NCBI RefSeq assembly: GCF_020687745.1
Contig: NZ_JAJEWK010000011.1
Span: 1 to 64,000 of the forward strand
Direction of reading: 5' to 3'
Length of the DNA: 64,000 nt
Source: Chryseobacterium sp. MFBS3-17
Lineage (GTDB): Bacteria; Bacteroidota; Bacteroidia; Flavobacteriales; Weeksellaceae
Position 1 is the first letter of the stretch. Each line of letters starts with the position of its first letter. The notes beneath the pieces were generated by a model, which was given only the letters and a program-made list of their open reading frames with translations, did not search any database and had not been told where the DNA came from. Of this stretch, positions 34,575 to 43,368 are shown in pieces. Made by a program: the position numbers and the translations under genes.

Positions 34575-34605
34575 GGAACACCAATTATTTCCTTGGAACA
34601 CCAAT
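34575..34605 (+). promoter_or_regulatory. Direct repeat GGAACACCAAT, possible integrase or operator site
   Basis: Two identical 11-mers GGAACACCAAT at 34575-34585 and 34595-34605, with a 20-bp period, lie between attL and the integrase ATG. Such repeats next to att often bind the integrase arm domain or an excisionase. No third copy was noticed elsewhere in the island. Confidence 0.4.
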
Positions 34606-34631
34606 GTAAAACCTCATTAAAACACAAAAAA

Positions 34632-35828
34632 ATGAATACTATTAAAATCTTATTTGTAATAGATAAGGCAAAATCTAATAAACTCGGATTTGCTCCTTTA
34701 AGATGTAGAATTACCTACTTAGGAGAGAGGAAACCTTTTGCTACGGGATTATTTATAAATCCTAATAATTGGAATGCTCAAAAGCAGAAAGCAATTCCAC
34801 CAAATACAGACAATACGCAAATTAACACTCAACTAAGCCTGATTAAACAAGAAATTAATCAGGCTTTTTTATTTCTACAAGTTCAAGACAAGAATTTTAA
34901 TGTTGAAGATATTTACAGACAATACAAAGGAGAAACTATCAAAGAAGAAAAATCCATAATGGAGATTTTTAACCTGCACATTGCAAAGCAGGAAAAACTT
35001 ATTGGAATATCTACCTCCAAAGTATCAGTTGCAAAATTCTACCAAACCAAGAATCATGTAAAAAACTTCATTAAATGGAAATACAATAAGCAGGATTTCC
35101 TTTTGGTAGAAATGAAAATGTCTTTTATCACAGAATTTGAGTTTTACTTAAAAGCAGAAATGAAATTTGAGCAAAATACAATTCACAAGACTTTGCAGAG
35201 GTTTAAGCAGATTGTAAAAATTGCTGTGGGATTAGACTTTTTGGATAAAGACCCATTTCTTTTATTCAAGAATAAAAGACCTAAAAAACAGGTGGTTTTT
35301 CTAACTACAGAAGAATTACAAGCCATTGAGGAGCATAAATTTGCTACAATAAGGTTACAACAAGTAGCTGATATGTTTATATTTTGTTGTTATACAGGAC
35401 TTGCTTACAAAGAAATGGCAGGATTGGTAAGGAAAGATATTTTCACAGGATTTGATGGTAAAAAATGGATTTCAGTATTTAGGGAGAAAACCAAGAAAAT
35501 TTATGAAATACCAATATTACACAAAGCAGAGGAAATTTTGAAGAAATACCAAAATGAAGAAAAAGCACTTCCTAAAATCAGTAACCAAAGGTTCAATGCC
35601 TATCTAAAGGAAATTGCTGAAATTACAGGAATTGAGAAAAACCTTACTCATCATTTGGCAAGGAAAACTTTTGCTTCCACAATACTCCTTTATAATGATG
35701 TTCCAATGGAAATTGTATCTGAACTTTTAGGACATTCTGAAATGCAGACTACACAGAACCATTATGCTAAAGTGGTTAGAAAAAAGGTTAGTGAGCAGAT
35801 GGAAAAGGTGAACTCCAAGTTGAAATAA
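34632..35828 (+). CDS. tyrosine recombinase (integrase) of the island
   Basis: 398 residues from ATG 34632, the start that follows the repeats. An N-terminal arm domain, a SAM-like core-binding domain (about 100-200) and the C-terminal catalytic domain. Catalytic residues seen: the HxxR motif in HHLARKTFAS, His in LGHSEMQTTQNHYAKV, and the nucleophile Tyr in NHYAKV. The first Arg position is TGLAYKEM, without Arg, as is common in Bacteroidota conjugative-element integrases. Its gene lies directly at attL, pointing inward. It should catalyse site-specific integration and excision at the tRNA. Confidence 0.93.
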   Translation: MNTIKILFVIDKAKSNKLGFAPLRCRITYLGERKPFATGLFINPNNWNAQKQKAIPPNTDNTQINTQLSLIKQEINQAFLFLQVQDKNFNVEDIYRQYKGETIKEEKSIMEIFNLHIAKQEKLIGISTSKVSVAKFYQTKNHVKNFIKWKYNKQDFLLVEMKMSFITEFEFYLKAEMKFEQNTIHKTLQRFKQIVKIAVGLDFLDKDPFLLFKNKRPKKQVVFLTTEELQAIEEHKFATIRLQQVADMFIFCCYTGLAYKEMAGLVRKDIFTGFDGKKWISVFREKTKKIYEIPILHKAEEILKKYQNEEKALPKISNQRFNAYLKEIAEITGIEKNLTHHLARKTFASTILLYNDVPMEIVSELLGHSEMQTTQNHYAKVVRKKVSEQMEKVNSKLK

Positions 35829-35830
35829 AA

Positions 35831-35851
35831 AGGTGGGATTTATTCCCACCT
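35831..35851 (-). terminator. Hairpin between integrase and polymerase genes
   Basis: An 8-bp stem AGGTGGGA/TCCCACCT with a 5-base loop lies where two convergent genes meet. Read on the minus strand it is followed by a short T run. It overlaps the stop codon of the polymerase gene. Confidence 0.6.
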
Positions 35852-37282
35852 CTCAATTTTCAATGTTGGCTCTGCACCAATATATTTTTTCAATATTTCT
35901 TTTAATTTTTGCTCAACATATTCCACATTATCTTCTGTTGTAATAATGGAATCATGGAGTGTAAATAATGGAATTTCTGGTCTTTCTTCTGTAATTATTT
36001 TGCAGGTTTTATGTAAAACCAGATCTGCTTCCAAATTCTGTAAAACAACAGCCAATGTTGGATGATGACCATTTTTAATGAACTTTAAAACCTCATAAAC
36101 ATTTGGAAATTGTTTTTGAAACAACTGGATGGATTTGATAAATTTTATTGAAGAATTTTTACTGAATAAGGTGCTAAAAGTTATTTCTTTGGCAGCTCCT
36201 TTAATTTCCGCAAGAGAAGTTTCCTCAATTTCACCATTTTCATTTAATATCTTTCCAAATTCTTCATAAAATCTTCCACTTGAAACAATTTCTTTAAATA
36301 ATTGAACATCTGATTCTTTGGAAATTTTATCAATCAAAACTCCAAGCATAATAATAAGAGAACTATCAGATTCCAGGATTGGATGGGCTTGGATTATTCT
36401 ATCCTGCATATCATTTCTATCATACCCCTCTTTACTTAGTAAAGCTTGTAATAAATAGGGTTGGGAATTGGTTATATCAACAGCACAGAGTGTCTTTCCA
36501 TCAAATTTGATAAATTTTCTTAAGTTGGATTTGAGTTGGGTTAAATAAGTATGCAATCTTCCTGCTGTCTTATCTACAAAGAATAATTTTTGATTGTCTC
36601 TGTATAATTTTTCAATGGGATAAAGCCTACTGTTCAACCTCAAATGTGGGTAAGCAATGTCTGGATTTTTTAAGTCCTTTCTGTATTCTTCCATCAAATA
36701 ATTTGTTGCACCTTCAATATCAATGGTCAATTTTCCAAAAAACCAACTTTTCAAATATTCCAATTGATATGAAATTTCAAAATCTTGATGATCCCTCAAA
36801 TAAGTGATGTTCTTGATTAAAGGCCACGAAGTAATTTCAACTGGTTTTAAAATACTTCTGTATGCTTCTCTAAATCTTAATCCTGCTGAAACCACACCAT
36901 TTGTATAACTACTTTCCTCTACAATTTTATGTTCTTTCAGATAATTGATGTAATCCCTGTAATTCTTGATGATTGAACCCAAAATACTTTTATTAATGGG
37001 TGTAAATCCTGAATAATTTTCAATGGATTTCTTCTTTCTGGAAGGCAAAGAATAAATCAAATCCAAAATGTAAACAAATCTATCCCTTTTATAACTGAAT
37101 TGAGGAGGATTTTGGTTCAAAATCTTGTCAATATCCAATTTTTCAGGTAAATAAAGGACAAGTTTTGGGATAAATGGATAGCCACCTTTAGTTTTTTCTA
37201 CAAGTGATGCTTCTGCACTTGGGCTATTCTGCGTATTTAAGTGGGCTGTAGAAGCAGTTCCCACTGAATGACTTTGTGCCAT
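35840..37282 (-). CDS. compact family-A-type (PolA/T7 RNAP superfamily) polymerase of unknown type
   Basis: 480 residues. The C-terminal half has all polymerase motifs of the family-A palm in order: TAGRLHTYL (residues 239-247; like the TGRLSS motif), motif A LCAVDITNSQPYLLQALLS with Asp269, motif B GAAKEITFSTLFS with Lys365, LQNLEADLVL (like the QGTAAD motif), and motif C FTLHDSIITTE with His443-Asp444. Alignment to the Pol I fingers and palm is residue by residue. There is no exonuclease domain and little room for a full thumb. The N-terminal 240 residues look helical with a possible winged helix (SILGSIIKNYRDYINYLKEHKIVEE). HDS rather than HDE in motif C recalls T7 RNA polymerase. Likely the island's replicative or primase-like enzyme; DNA, RNA or reverse-transcriptase activity cannot be told apart. 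Confidence 0.75.
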   Translation of the reverse strand: MAQSHSVGTASTAHLNTQNSPSAEASLVEKTKGGYPFIPKLVLYLPEKLDIDKILNQNPPQFSYKRDRFVYILDLIYSLPSRKKKSIENYSGFTPINKSILGSIIKNYRDYINYLKEHKIVEESSYTNGVVSAGLRFREAYRSILKPVEITSWPLIKNITYLRDHQDFEISYQLEYLKSWFFGKLTIDIEGATNYLMEEYRKDLKNPDIAYPHLRLNSRLYPIEKLYRDNQKLFFVDKTAGRLHTYLTQLKSNLRKFIKFDGKTLCAVDITNSQPYLLQALLSKEGYDRNDMQDRIIQAHPILESDSSLIIMLGVLIDKISKESDVQLFKEIVSSGRFYEEFGKILNENGEIEETSLAEIKGAAKEITFSTLFSKNSSIKFIKSIQLFQKQFPNVYEVLKFIKNGHHPTLAVVLQNLEADLVLHKTCKIITEERPEIPLFTLHDSIITTEDNVEYVEQKLKEILKKYIGAEPTLKIERWE

Positions 37283-37350
37283 TACCCCCTCTCGAGAAGG
37301 AGCTGTGCCTTTGGGGTGTTATACCCAAGAGGTGCTTACAAATTAAGCAA
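37283..37350 (-). promoter_or_regulatory. Structured GC-rich leader of the polymerase gene
   Basis: Just upstream of the start codon, minus strand, are a hairpin TTGGG/CCCAA with about 8 loop bases and a second near-palindrome around CTTCTCGAGAGG. This 50-bp GC-rich patch stands out in an otherwise very AT-rich intergenic region (37283-37514). It could control translation or act as an origin element. Nothing else was found in the intergenic space apart from AT-rich DNA. Confidence 0.35.
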
Positions 37351-37514
37351 GTGGCATCAATAATTTGATACTACAAAATTACAAAAAAAATAGCACTTTT
37401 CCAAAAACTCCCAGAAGTTTTTTCAGTTATATTTCATTGATTTTCAAAATATTATTTCAGATTTTTCTGAAATATTTATCACATTTTTATTAACTTTTAA
37501 AACCTAAAAATTTT

Positions 37515-38543
37515 ATGCAATTAAGACAATCAGAACGAAAACAAGCCAAAATCAAGATGGCTCTGCAAGGAAGTGCAGGAAGTGGAAAAACTTATTCTTC
37601 ACTACTCCTAGCCAAAGGAATTACAGGAGGAAATTTATCCAAAGTAGCTGTTATTGACACAGAATATGGAAGTGCAGATTTGTATGCCCATTTGGGCAAT
37701 TACAACGTACTTTCATTAGCACCACCTTTTACACCAGAAAACTACATTAAAGCTATTGATCTCTGTGAAAGTGAAGGAATGGAAGTCATTATTTTAGACA
37801 GTATTTCCCATTGTTGGGATGAATTATTGGATTTTCATTCTAAATTGGCAGGCAACTCATTTACCAATTGGGCAAAAGTTACACCTCGCCAAAAATCATT
37901 TGTAGATAAAATCCTACAAACCGATGCTCATGTAATAGCCACGATGAGAACCAAACAGGATTATGTACTGAACCAAAAAGATGGAAAGTTTATTCCTGAA
38001 AAAGTAGGGCTTAAATCTGTCCAAAGAGATGGTTTGGATTATGAATTCACTTTGGTTTTTGATGTAGATATTAAGCACTTCGCAGTATCAAGTAAGGACA
38101 GGACAGGTTTATTTATGGGAAAACCAGAATTTATAATTTCTGAAAACACTGGAAAGGAGATATTAGATTGGTGCAGTACAGGAACTAGTGGTTTAGATGA
38201 ACAAAAAGAGGCTATAACCCCTCAAAACCCTGCTACAAATCAAAATCCCAACCCAACTTCAAGAAATGGAAATTTGCCACAAATTGACCCACAAGAAGCC
38301 TTTGAATGTCCTGAAAATGAAGAATCCTTTGCTCCAAGTCAAGATTTATCAGAAACTACAGAAAAAGAGGTTTTTGAAGCTATTGGAAAATGTAATACCG
38401 TACAAGAATTATATGCATTGTATAAACAATTTCCACAATTTCAGCAGAGTTTGAAGGTGGATTTTGAAGCCAAAAAATCCCTGCTCATCAATTTAACTAA
38501 TCCAAAAAACTTTTCACAAAATGGAAAATCAAGAATTCAGTAA
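37515..38543 (+). CDS. RecA-fold ATPase (AAA_24, Sak4-like)
   Basis: 342 residues. Walker A GSAGSGKTYSSLLLAKG near residue 19, Walker B EVIILDSISHCWDEL near 96, and an IATMRTKQDYVL strand with sensor residues. It matches the Sak4-type phage recombinase/annealing ATPases and the AAA_24 family. The C-terminal third (from about 240) is a disordered Asn/Pro/Gln-rich tail ending in a small helical part, a likely place to bind a single-strand DNA protein. Overlaps the DUF3871 gene by 23 bp. Probably works in island replication and recombination. Confidence 0.8.
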   Translation: MQLRQSERKQAKIKMALQGSAGSGKTYSSLLLAKGITGGNLSKVAVIDTEYGSADLYAHLGNYNVLSLAPPFTPENYIKAIDLCESEGMEVIILDSISHCWDELLDFHSKLAGNSFTNWAKVTPRQKSFVDKILQTDAHVIATMRTKQDYVLNQKDGKFIPEKVGLKSVQRDGLDYEFTLVFDVDIKHFAVSSKDRTGLFMGKPEFIISENTGKEILDWCSTGTSGLDEQKEAITPQNPATNQNPNPTSRNGNLPQIDPQEAFECPENEESFAPSQDLSETTEKEVFEAIGKCNTVQELYALYKQFPQFQQSLKVDFEAKKSLLINLTNPKNFSQNGKSRIQ

Positions 38544-39768
38544 AACTCCCAACATAATAGAAGAACATACTATCCATAACACCCTGCGAATTAGAAGCGT
38601 AGCAGAAACAATGCCTCAACATCAACAGGACAAGAAATCTTTACGGGATATTTTCCTTGATGGTGAAGTTGATTTTATGGATATAGAAGATGCAGAAGTA
38701 TTTTATCCCAGTAAAATGAATGAAATACAATCAGAATCCACCCTAACTCATCTAGTATTACAGGAGGTTGAACAAAAAGAAGTTCAACCTTTTTTATTGG
38801 AAAAAACTGGAAGTAGTCCTGTCATTTTATTAGACTATAAGAAGGAGTCCAAAGAAAAACCTTTTATTGTTGCTAATACTGAAGAAGTAGAATTAGAGCA
38901 TTTGAAAAATGATTGCATTATTCCTGTATTTAGCAAAGACAATGAAAAAACCATTGCCCACCAGGAATTTATTGATGTAGTGTATGGTGCAGTTTCGGAG
39001 TTGTTTCCTTACCAAAGTATTGCAGATCCAGAGATTAGAGTTTCGCATCAAATTAAAGGCAGAACACCTGATGCCATCCATTTAAATGCAAAAGATTTAT
39101 TAGAACATCAGAAGACCATTTATTATGAAAGAATGGCATTTCTGATTAAAATCCCCAGTATTACGCATTTTGTAAATGGAAATGAAATTTCACTTTGTGT
39201 AGGTGGCGTAAGAAGTTACAATCAGGAAAACCTATATTCCAAAAAAGCATTGGAAAAGTTTAAATTCTTCATTGGATTTCAGAATTGGGTTTGCATGAAT
39301 ATGTGCATTAATACAGATGGGTTTTTAGAAAATCTGCGAGTTTCAAATGCAAGTGAACTTCAAACTAAAGTTTTAGATGTAATGCAAAATTATAATGCAG
39401 AACTACATTTAATGGAAATGAAAGAGCTTTCTCAGGATTATTTATCAGAACATCAGTTTGCACAACTCATTGGTAGAAGCAGGCTATATCAACATTTACC
39501 AAAATCTGAAAAACTCAGAATTCCTGAACTGAATTTTAATGACAGCCATATCAACACTATGGCTAAAGATTATTATGAAGACCAGAATTTCTCTAGAATG
39601 GAAGATGGTAGGATTAACCTTTGGAGTGTGTTTAATCTGTTTACACAAGCTAATAAATCCTCTTATATAGACACTTTCCTGGACAGGAATCTGAATGCTT
39701 TTGAATTTTCTAAAGGTCTTCAGAAAGCTCTCAATGGTAATTCAGATTATCATTGGTTTTTGAGTTAG
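38521..39768 (+). CDS. DUF3871-family protein
   Basis: 415 residues. Family features include the stretch LEHLKNDCIIPVFSKDNEKTIAHQEF, EIRVSHQIKGRTPDAIHLNAKDL and ICVGGVRSYNQENLYSKK-like core residues, known from Bacteroidota mobile elements. The role is unknown; some relation to element maintenance or DNA modification protection is assumed for the family. The start lies inside the end of the RecA-fold gene, so translation is coupled. The first 120 residues are low-complexity. Confidence 0.8.
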   Translation: MENQEFSKTPNIIEEHTIHNTLRIRSVAETMPQHQQDKKSLRDIFLDGEVDFMDIEDAEVFYPSKMNEIQSESTLTHLVLQEVEQKEVQPFLLEKTGSSPVILLDYKKESKEKPFIVANTEEVELEHLKNDCIIPVFSKDNEKTIAHQEFIDVVYGAVSELFPYQSIADPEIRVSHQIKGRTPDAIHLNAKDLLEHQKTIYYERMAFLIKIPSITHFVNGNEISLCVGGVRSYNQENLYSKKALEKFKFFIGFQNWVCMNMCINTDGFLENLRVSNASELQTKVLDVMQNYNAELHLMEMKELSQDYLSEHQFAQLIGRSRLYQHLPKSEKLRIPELNFNDSHINTMAKDYYEDQNFSRMEDGRINLWSVFNLFTQANKSSYIDTFLDRNLNAFEFSKGLQKALNGNSDYHWFLS

Positions 39769-39773
39769 AGGAT

Positions 39774-39797
39774 ACCCACTTCAAATATGAAGTGGGT
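39774..39797. terminator. Bidirectional terminator between DUF3871 and PIN-protein genes
   Basis: A perfect 10-bp stem ACCCACTTCA/TGAAGTGGGT with an AATA loop separates two convergent genes. Confidence 0.8.
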
Positions 39798-39798
39798 T

Positions 39799-41799
39799 CT
39801 ATTTTAACTTTTGCTGTAACTTTTCTTTGTAAGCTTTAATATTAGATTCATTATAATATCTGATGAAAACATTTGCTAGGACAAAAACATTAAATACTGA
39901 ATAAAGACCAGTAATGACCCATCTTAATATAATATTTTTCTTAAATATTTCTAAGTTTTCATAAAACTCTATGAGGTTCCAATTAGAAAAAAATCCTAAA
40001 ATCAATAGAAATGCCACAAATAGCAGTAGAGAAAACAAAAGCATATATACTGATTTAATTTGCCACTTTTTAACTTCGCTATTTATTTTTTCCCATTCTA
40101 ACTGTTTTTTTAGCTCCTGAACCTCATCTTGTAAAACTAGGTTTTCCTTACCGAGTAAATTGGAATTTAAGCTATATTCATCAACTTTCTTATCAAAGAC
40201 TTTTATTTTTTTCTCTAATTTAGTATATAGTGCAGCTAGTTTATTATTTTTATTTTTTTCAATTAATTCTTGTTTGTCAGACTCTTCTTTAATTCTCTTT
40301 ACAAATTCTATTTTATTATCTTCTGATGCAATTTCATTTAATTCTTGCACATTCTTAATTTGGCTATTTGTAATTCTAGTTGCTAAATTTAATATGTCTT
40401 TTTCTGTTATATCTTCACCACTGTATTTAAATATATTATCTTCTAATTCCTTTATTACTGCTGATTTTGGAATAGAAGAATTGAGTGAAATCGAAATCAT
40501 AGAATTTAGTCCAATTTCGGCAAACTCATCCTCATTTAATTCTTTCTTTATCTCGGGGTTAGATAACCATAAAACACTTAGCAGTTCATCTGCCCTTATA
40601 CTTTCTGAAATAAATTCCTTTTGATATATACCTTCGTTCGTGTCGATATTATTAATCGAATTATTTACAAACCAGCATTTTGCTTGTTCAAATTTGGTTA
40701 CCTTTTTTCCTCTCTTTTCTTTTACATATAGTAATGCCGTAGCATCATGCAATGCTGAAACCTTATTTAATCTAACCTCCTTCAAAGATTTGTACTCCTC
40801 AGTTTGTTTTGCTTTGCTTCTCATATTATCTTGAATAAATAATATGAAGAAACCCATTTTGTTTAATGTGTCCTGAATATTATCTGCAATTCTTTCCAAG
40901 TCAACTTTGTTCAAACCTCTTCTTTCACAAGCATTTAATATATCCTCCGGATTTACATATTTTATTAGAGTTGAATTATTAATATTTTCCGCTTTTTTGT
41001 AAAGTAATTGTTGAATTTCTTTTATGGTGTCATTCATTAAAGAAATTTTATATCCTCTTCTCCTACTTAATTCAATGACCTTCTCACAAGTTTTTGTGGA
41101 TTCGGTTGTATTTAAATCCATTAAACTAATCACGAAATTTGTATCTAGTAAAAGTTCAACTTCGTCTTTATATTCACTTATTTCAAATTCTAAATAAGTA
41201 GAAATTAGAGATCCTAAATATATATTTTTTATCAAGTCGAAAATATTGGGAATATTTTTGAAATAGTCAATAAATTTTGCCTCTATGACACCATTCTTTG
41301 TATTTTCAACTTTTAGATCGCTATTAAGGTGCTTCAGTAAAGATTTTTTATTTTTATCAATATATTCAACAATGGAAAACTCTGTTTTATATTCATTAAT
41401 TTGACAAAATTCTTTGAATAAATTATTCAACTCAAAGATTTCTTTTGACTTCTCCTGATAAAGCTGCTCGTATTCGTAGAAATAATATTTTTTTATTTGG
41501 TAAGAATGATCACTGTACAATTTGAAATTCTCTTCACCAGAAACATTTTCTTCTGCCTGAATTTTTGCTAGGATCTTACTTAAAACTGGAATTGGTATTT
41601 CGAGAGAGAACATAGCGGTTATTTCATCAGAAATTTCAATAATAGATTTTCCAGCTTTGATACCTTTTGTATTAAGTGAGTTTAATGCTCTTTTTGCTAA
41701 AGGTAAAAAGTAGTCAATTGGTCCTTCAACAAAAGTTCCTGAATTTCTTATATGGGATAGCAAACTATAAGTAGTTGCTTTTTTTTGATTATCTGTCAT
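39799..41799 (-). CDS. membrane-anchored PIN-like nuclease
   Basis: 666 residues. Residues 1-205 are a helical domain (VEGPIDYFLPLAKRALNSL, a dense amphipathic pattern). Next is a PIN-like domain at about 213-390: Asp219 in LLLDTNFVISL, Glu261 in MNDTIKEIQQLL, Asp352 in ALHDATALLYV and CWFVNNS at 375-381 for the fourth site. Then a helical region, a coiled coil at about 505-580 and two membrane helices at about 584-604 and 625-647, so the nuclease faces the cytoplasm. I know no named system with this exact order. It follows the Mrr-like gene by about 74 bp. Probably an RNase effector of a defence or abortive-infection module. Confidence 0.65.
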   Translation of the reverse strand: MTDNQKKATTYSLLSHIRNSGTFVEGPIDYFLPLAKRALNSLNTKGIKAGKSIIEISDEITAMFSLEIPIPVLSKILAKIQAEENVSGEENFKLYSDHSYQIKKYYFYEYEQLYQEKSKEIFELNNLFKEFCQINEYKTEFSIVEYIDKNKKSLLKHLNSDLKVENTKNGVIEAKFIDYFKNIPNIFDLIKNIYLGSLISTYLEFEISEYKDEVELLLDTNFVISLMDLNTTESTKTCEKVIELSRRRGYKISLMNDTIKEIQQLLYKKAENINNSTLIKYVNPEDILNACERRGLNKVDLERIADNIQDTLNKMGFFILFIQDNMRSKAKQTEEYKSLKEVRLNKVSALHDATALLYVKEKRGKKVTKFEQAKCWFVNNSINNIDTNEGIYQKEFISESIRADELLSVLWLSNPEIKKELNEDEFAEIGLNSMISISLNSSIPKSAVIKELEDNIFKYSGEDITEKDILNLATRITNSQIKNVQELNEIASEDNKIEFVKRIKEESDKQELIEKNKNNKLAALYTKLEKKIKVFDKKVDEYSLNSNLLGKENLVLQDEVQELKKQLEWEKINSEVKKWQIKSVYMLLFSLLLFVAFLLILGFFSNWNLIEFYENLEIFKKNIILRWVITGLYSVFNVFVLANVFIRYYNESNIKAYKEKLQQKLK

Positions 41800-41873
41800 T
41801 ATGATGTTTATTGCAATAGCTATTTTTAGTTGTTAATTCACATAACCTTAAATAATTCCATAAAATTCTATTA

Positions 41874-43034
41874 TTATTCACCTCTCCATCTGAAGGCTTT
41901 CCTGTAACCTTTATTTTCAGCCTCCTCAACAGTTAGAACATTCTCACCACCATTGAGAACATTTTGGGTGATGTCATATTTCTGGTCGAATGGAAGATGA
42001 TAAATATAGGTTGGTAAACCATATTCATCTTTACCTATATTACACTTTATCCGTGGGTAATTTTTGTTATAAGGTATTGTCAATACCTCAATCCTCAGGG
42101 CTTCCGCAAATTCTAAGGCAGTGGATGATAATTCTGTTGTAGTTATAAAGACAGGCTTAAAATCTTCATTAAAAGGAATCCCAATATCCTCGAACAAAGA
42201 GCCTTTTGATTTATATTTATTTACTTCCCATTTATCTAAATAATATTTCATGGAAGTTCCAAAAAGCTGGTTTATAGCATTTTCATGAATGTTTTTTGTC
42301 TTACTCCAGTTTTTGCACTGAATTAGTAATGTCTCCTTTCCCTTCTTACAAATCAAATCAATACCTAAATCAGCTAAACCTTTTTTTATACCATGATATT
42401 GCACTTTGTAACCTTGTTGCTCATAAATATAACCAATATATCTTTCATAATCTTGACCAACTGCAGATTTGCTCATTTTTCTATTAACATATCTGTCTAA
42501 AGCTATTTGTAAAATTTCAGTTCGACTTAACTGTATTTGTTCAGTCTGTTTAACTAAGAGGTCAATTTTATCAGTCGTGTCTACTTCTACATCATCTAAA
42601 TATTTATCTTCACTTGTAATGTCAACAATTTCTTCTACATCTGGAATTAAACTCTCGATTTGACTAAGTTGCTGTTCAAGATCAAGAACTTTTCTTCTTA
42701 GTACCTTATTTTCTTTTGCAAACTCCTTCTGAGCTTCAAAACATTTTGTAGCGTATCTTCCTTTCGGATACACAATGCTTTTTTCATCTAGTAGGAAATA
42801 AAAATCAGCATATTTATCTTTTAACCACTCAACTGAAGTGAAAACGTTTTCATAAACACCTTTCAATTCTTCCTTATCATTATTGATTCCTTCTTTAAGC
42901 CTAATTAAACTTTCTTTTTCATTGATTATATTTTTTTCCGTAGTTATAAGTTTTTGATTTATAGCAACAAATTCCTCTTTAAGCGTTAAAAGTTCTTGAA
43001 GTCTATTATTTAATCTATTACTAAAAAACTTCAT
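41874..43034 (-). CDS. coiled-coil protein with a Mrr-like restriction endonuclease domain
   Basis: 386 residues. The N-terminal 130 are a coiled coil (QLLTLKEEFVAINQKLI, ENKVLRRKVLDLEQQLSQIES). From about 185 the PD-(D/E)xK domain of Mrr/Restriction_endonuc family: GQDYERYIGYIYEQQGY with the helix Glu197, DLGIDLICKKG with Asp226 and LLIQCKNWS with Gln239-x-Lys241, the Q-x-K variant. The rest is beta-rich (VFITTTELSS, IEVLTIPY). It probably cleaves modified or foreign DNA. Encoded 5 bp after the two-TM gene. Confidence 0.75.
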   Translation of the reverse strand: MKFFSNRLNNRLQELLTLKEEFVAINQKLITTEKNIINEKESLIRLKEGINNDKEELKGVYENVFTSVEWLKDKYADFYFLLDEKSIVYPKGRYATKCFEAQKEFAKENKVLRRKVLDLEQQLSQIESLIPDVEEIVDITSEDKYLDDVEVDTTDKIDLLVKQTEQIQLSRTEILQIALDRYVNRKMSKSAVGQDYERYIGYIYEQQGYKVQYHGIKKGLADLGIDLICKKGKETLLIQCKNWSKTKNIHENAINQLFGTSMKYYLDKWEVNKYKSKGSLFEDIGIPFNEDFKPVFITTTELSSTALEFAEALRIEVLTIPYNKNYPRIKCNIGKDEYGLPTYIYHLPFDQKYDITQNVLNGGENVLTVEEAENKGYRKAFRWRGE

Positions 43035-43039
43035 GGTAT

Positions 43040-43366
43040 TTATTTATAATTTTTGAGATTAGATTTCTGTTTATCAATTTCTTGTTCATATTGATACTCC
43101 AGATTCTTTATATGTTTGCGATTAATCAAACAATCTAAGTAATATATAAGCTCACGCATAATAAATTTGAAATTAACTATCATAAGAAAAGATCCAATAA
43201 GTAAAATAGCACCCGTCATGGTAGCTACCCAAGCATTAGAAAATTCAATTCCAAATGTTTGCAGTCTAGAGTTAAGCCAATTACCAAATATATAAGCAAC
43301 GGCAATAAATATTGCACCTCCAAATATTAAAGCAAAACAGCCTTCTTCGTCCCTACTATAACTCAT
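43040..43366 (-). CDS. small two-TM protein of the restriction cluster
   Basis: 108 residues with two hydrophobic helices (residues about 10-28 and 47-65) and a charged C-terminal helix (EYQYEQEIDKQKSNLKNYK). It sits between the type IIG enzyme (2 bp) and the Mrr-like gene (5 bp), so it is part of the same operon. The family is not recognised. It could be the membrane partner of one of the nucleases. Confidence 0.55.
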   Translation of the reverse strand: MSYSRDEEGCFALIFGGAIFIAVAYIFGNWLNSRLQTFGIEFSNAWVATMTGAILLIGSFLMIVNFKFIMRELIYYLDCLINRKHIKNLEYQYEQEIDKQKSNLKNYK

Positions 43367-43368
43367 AA

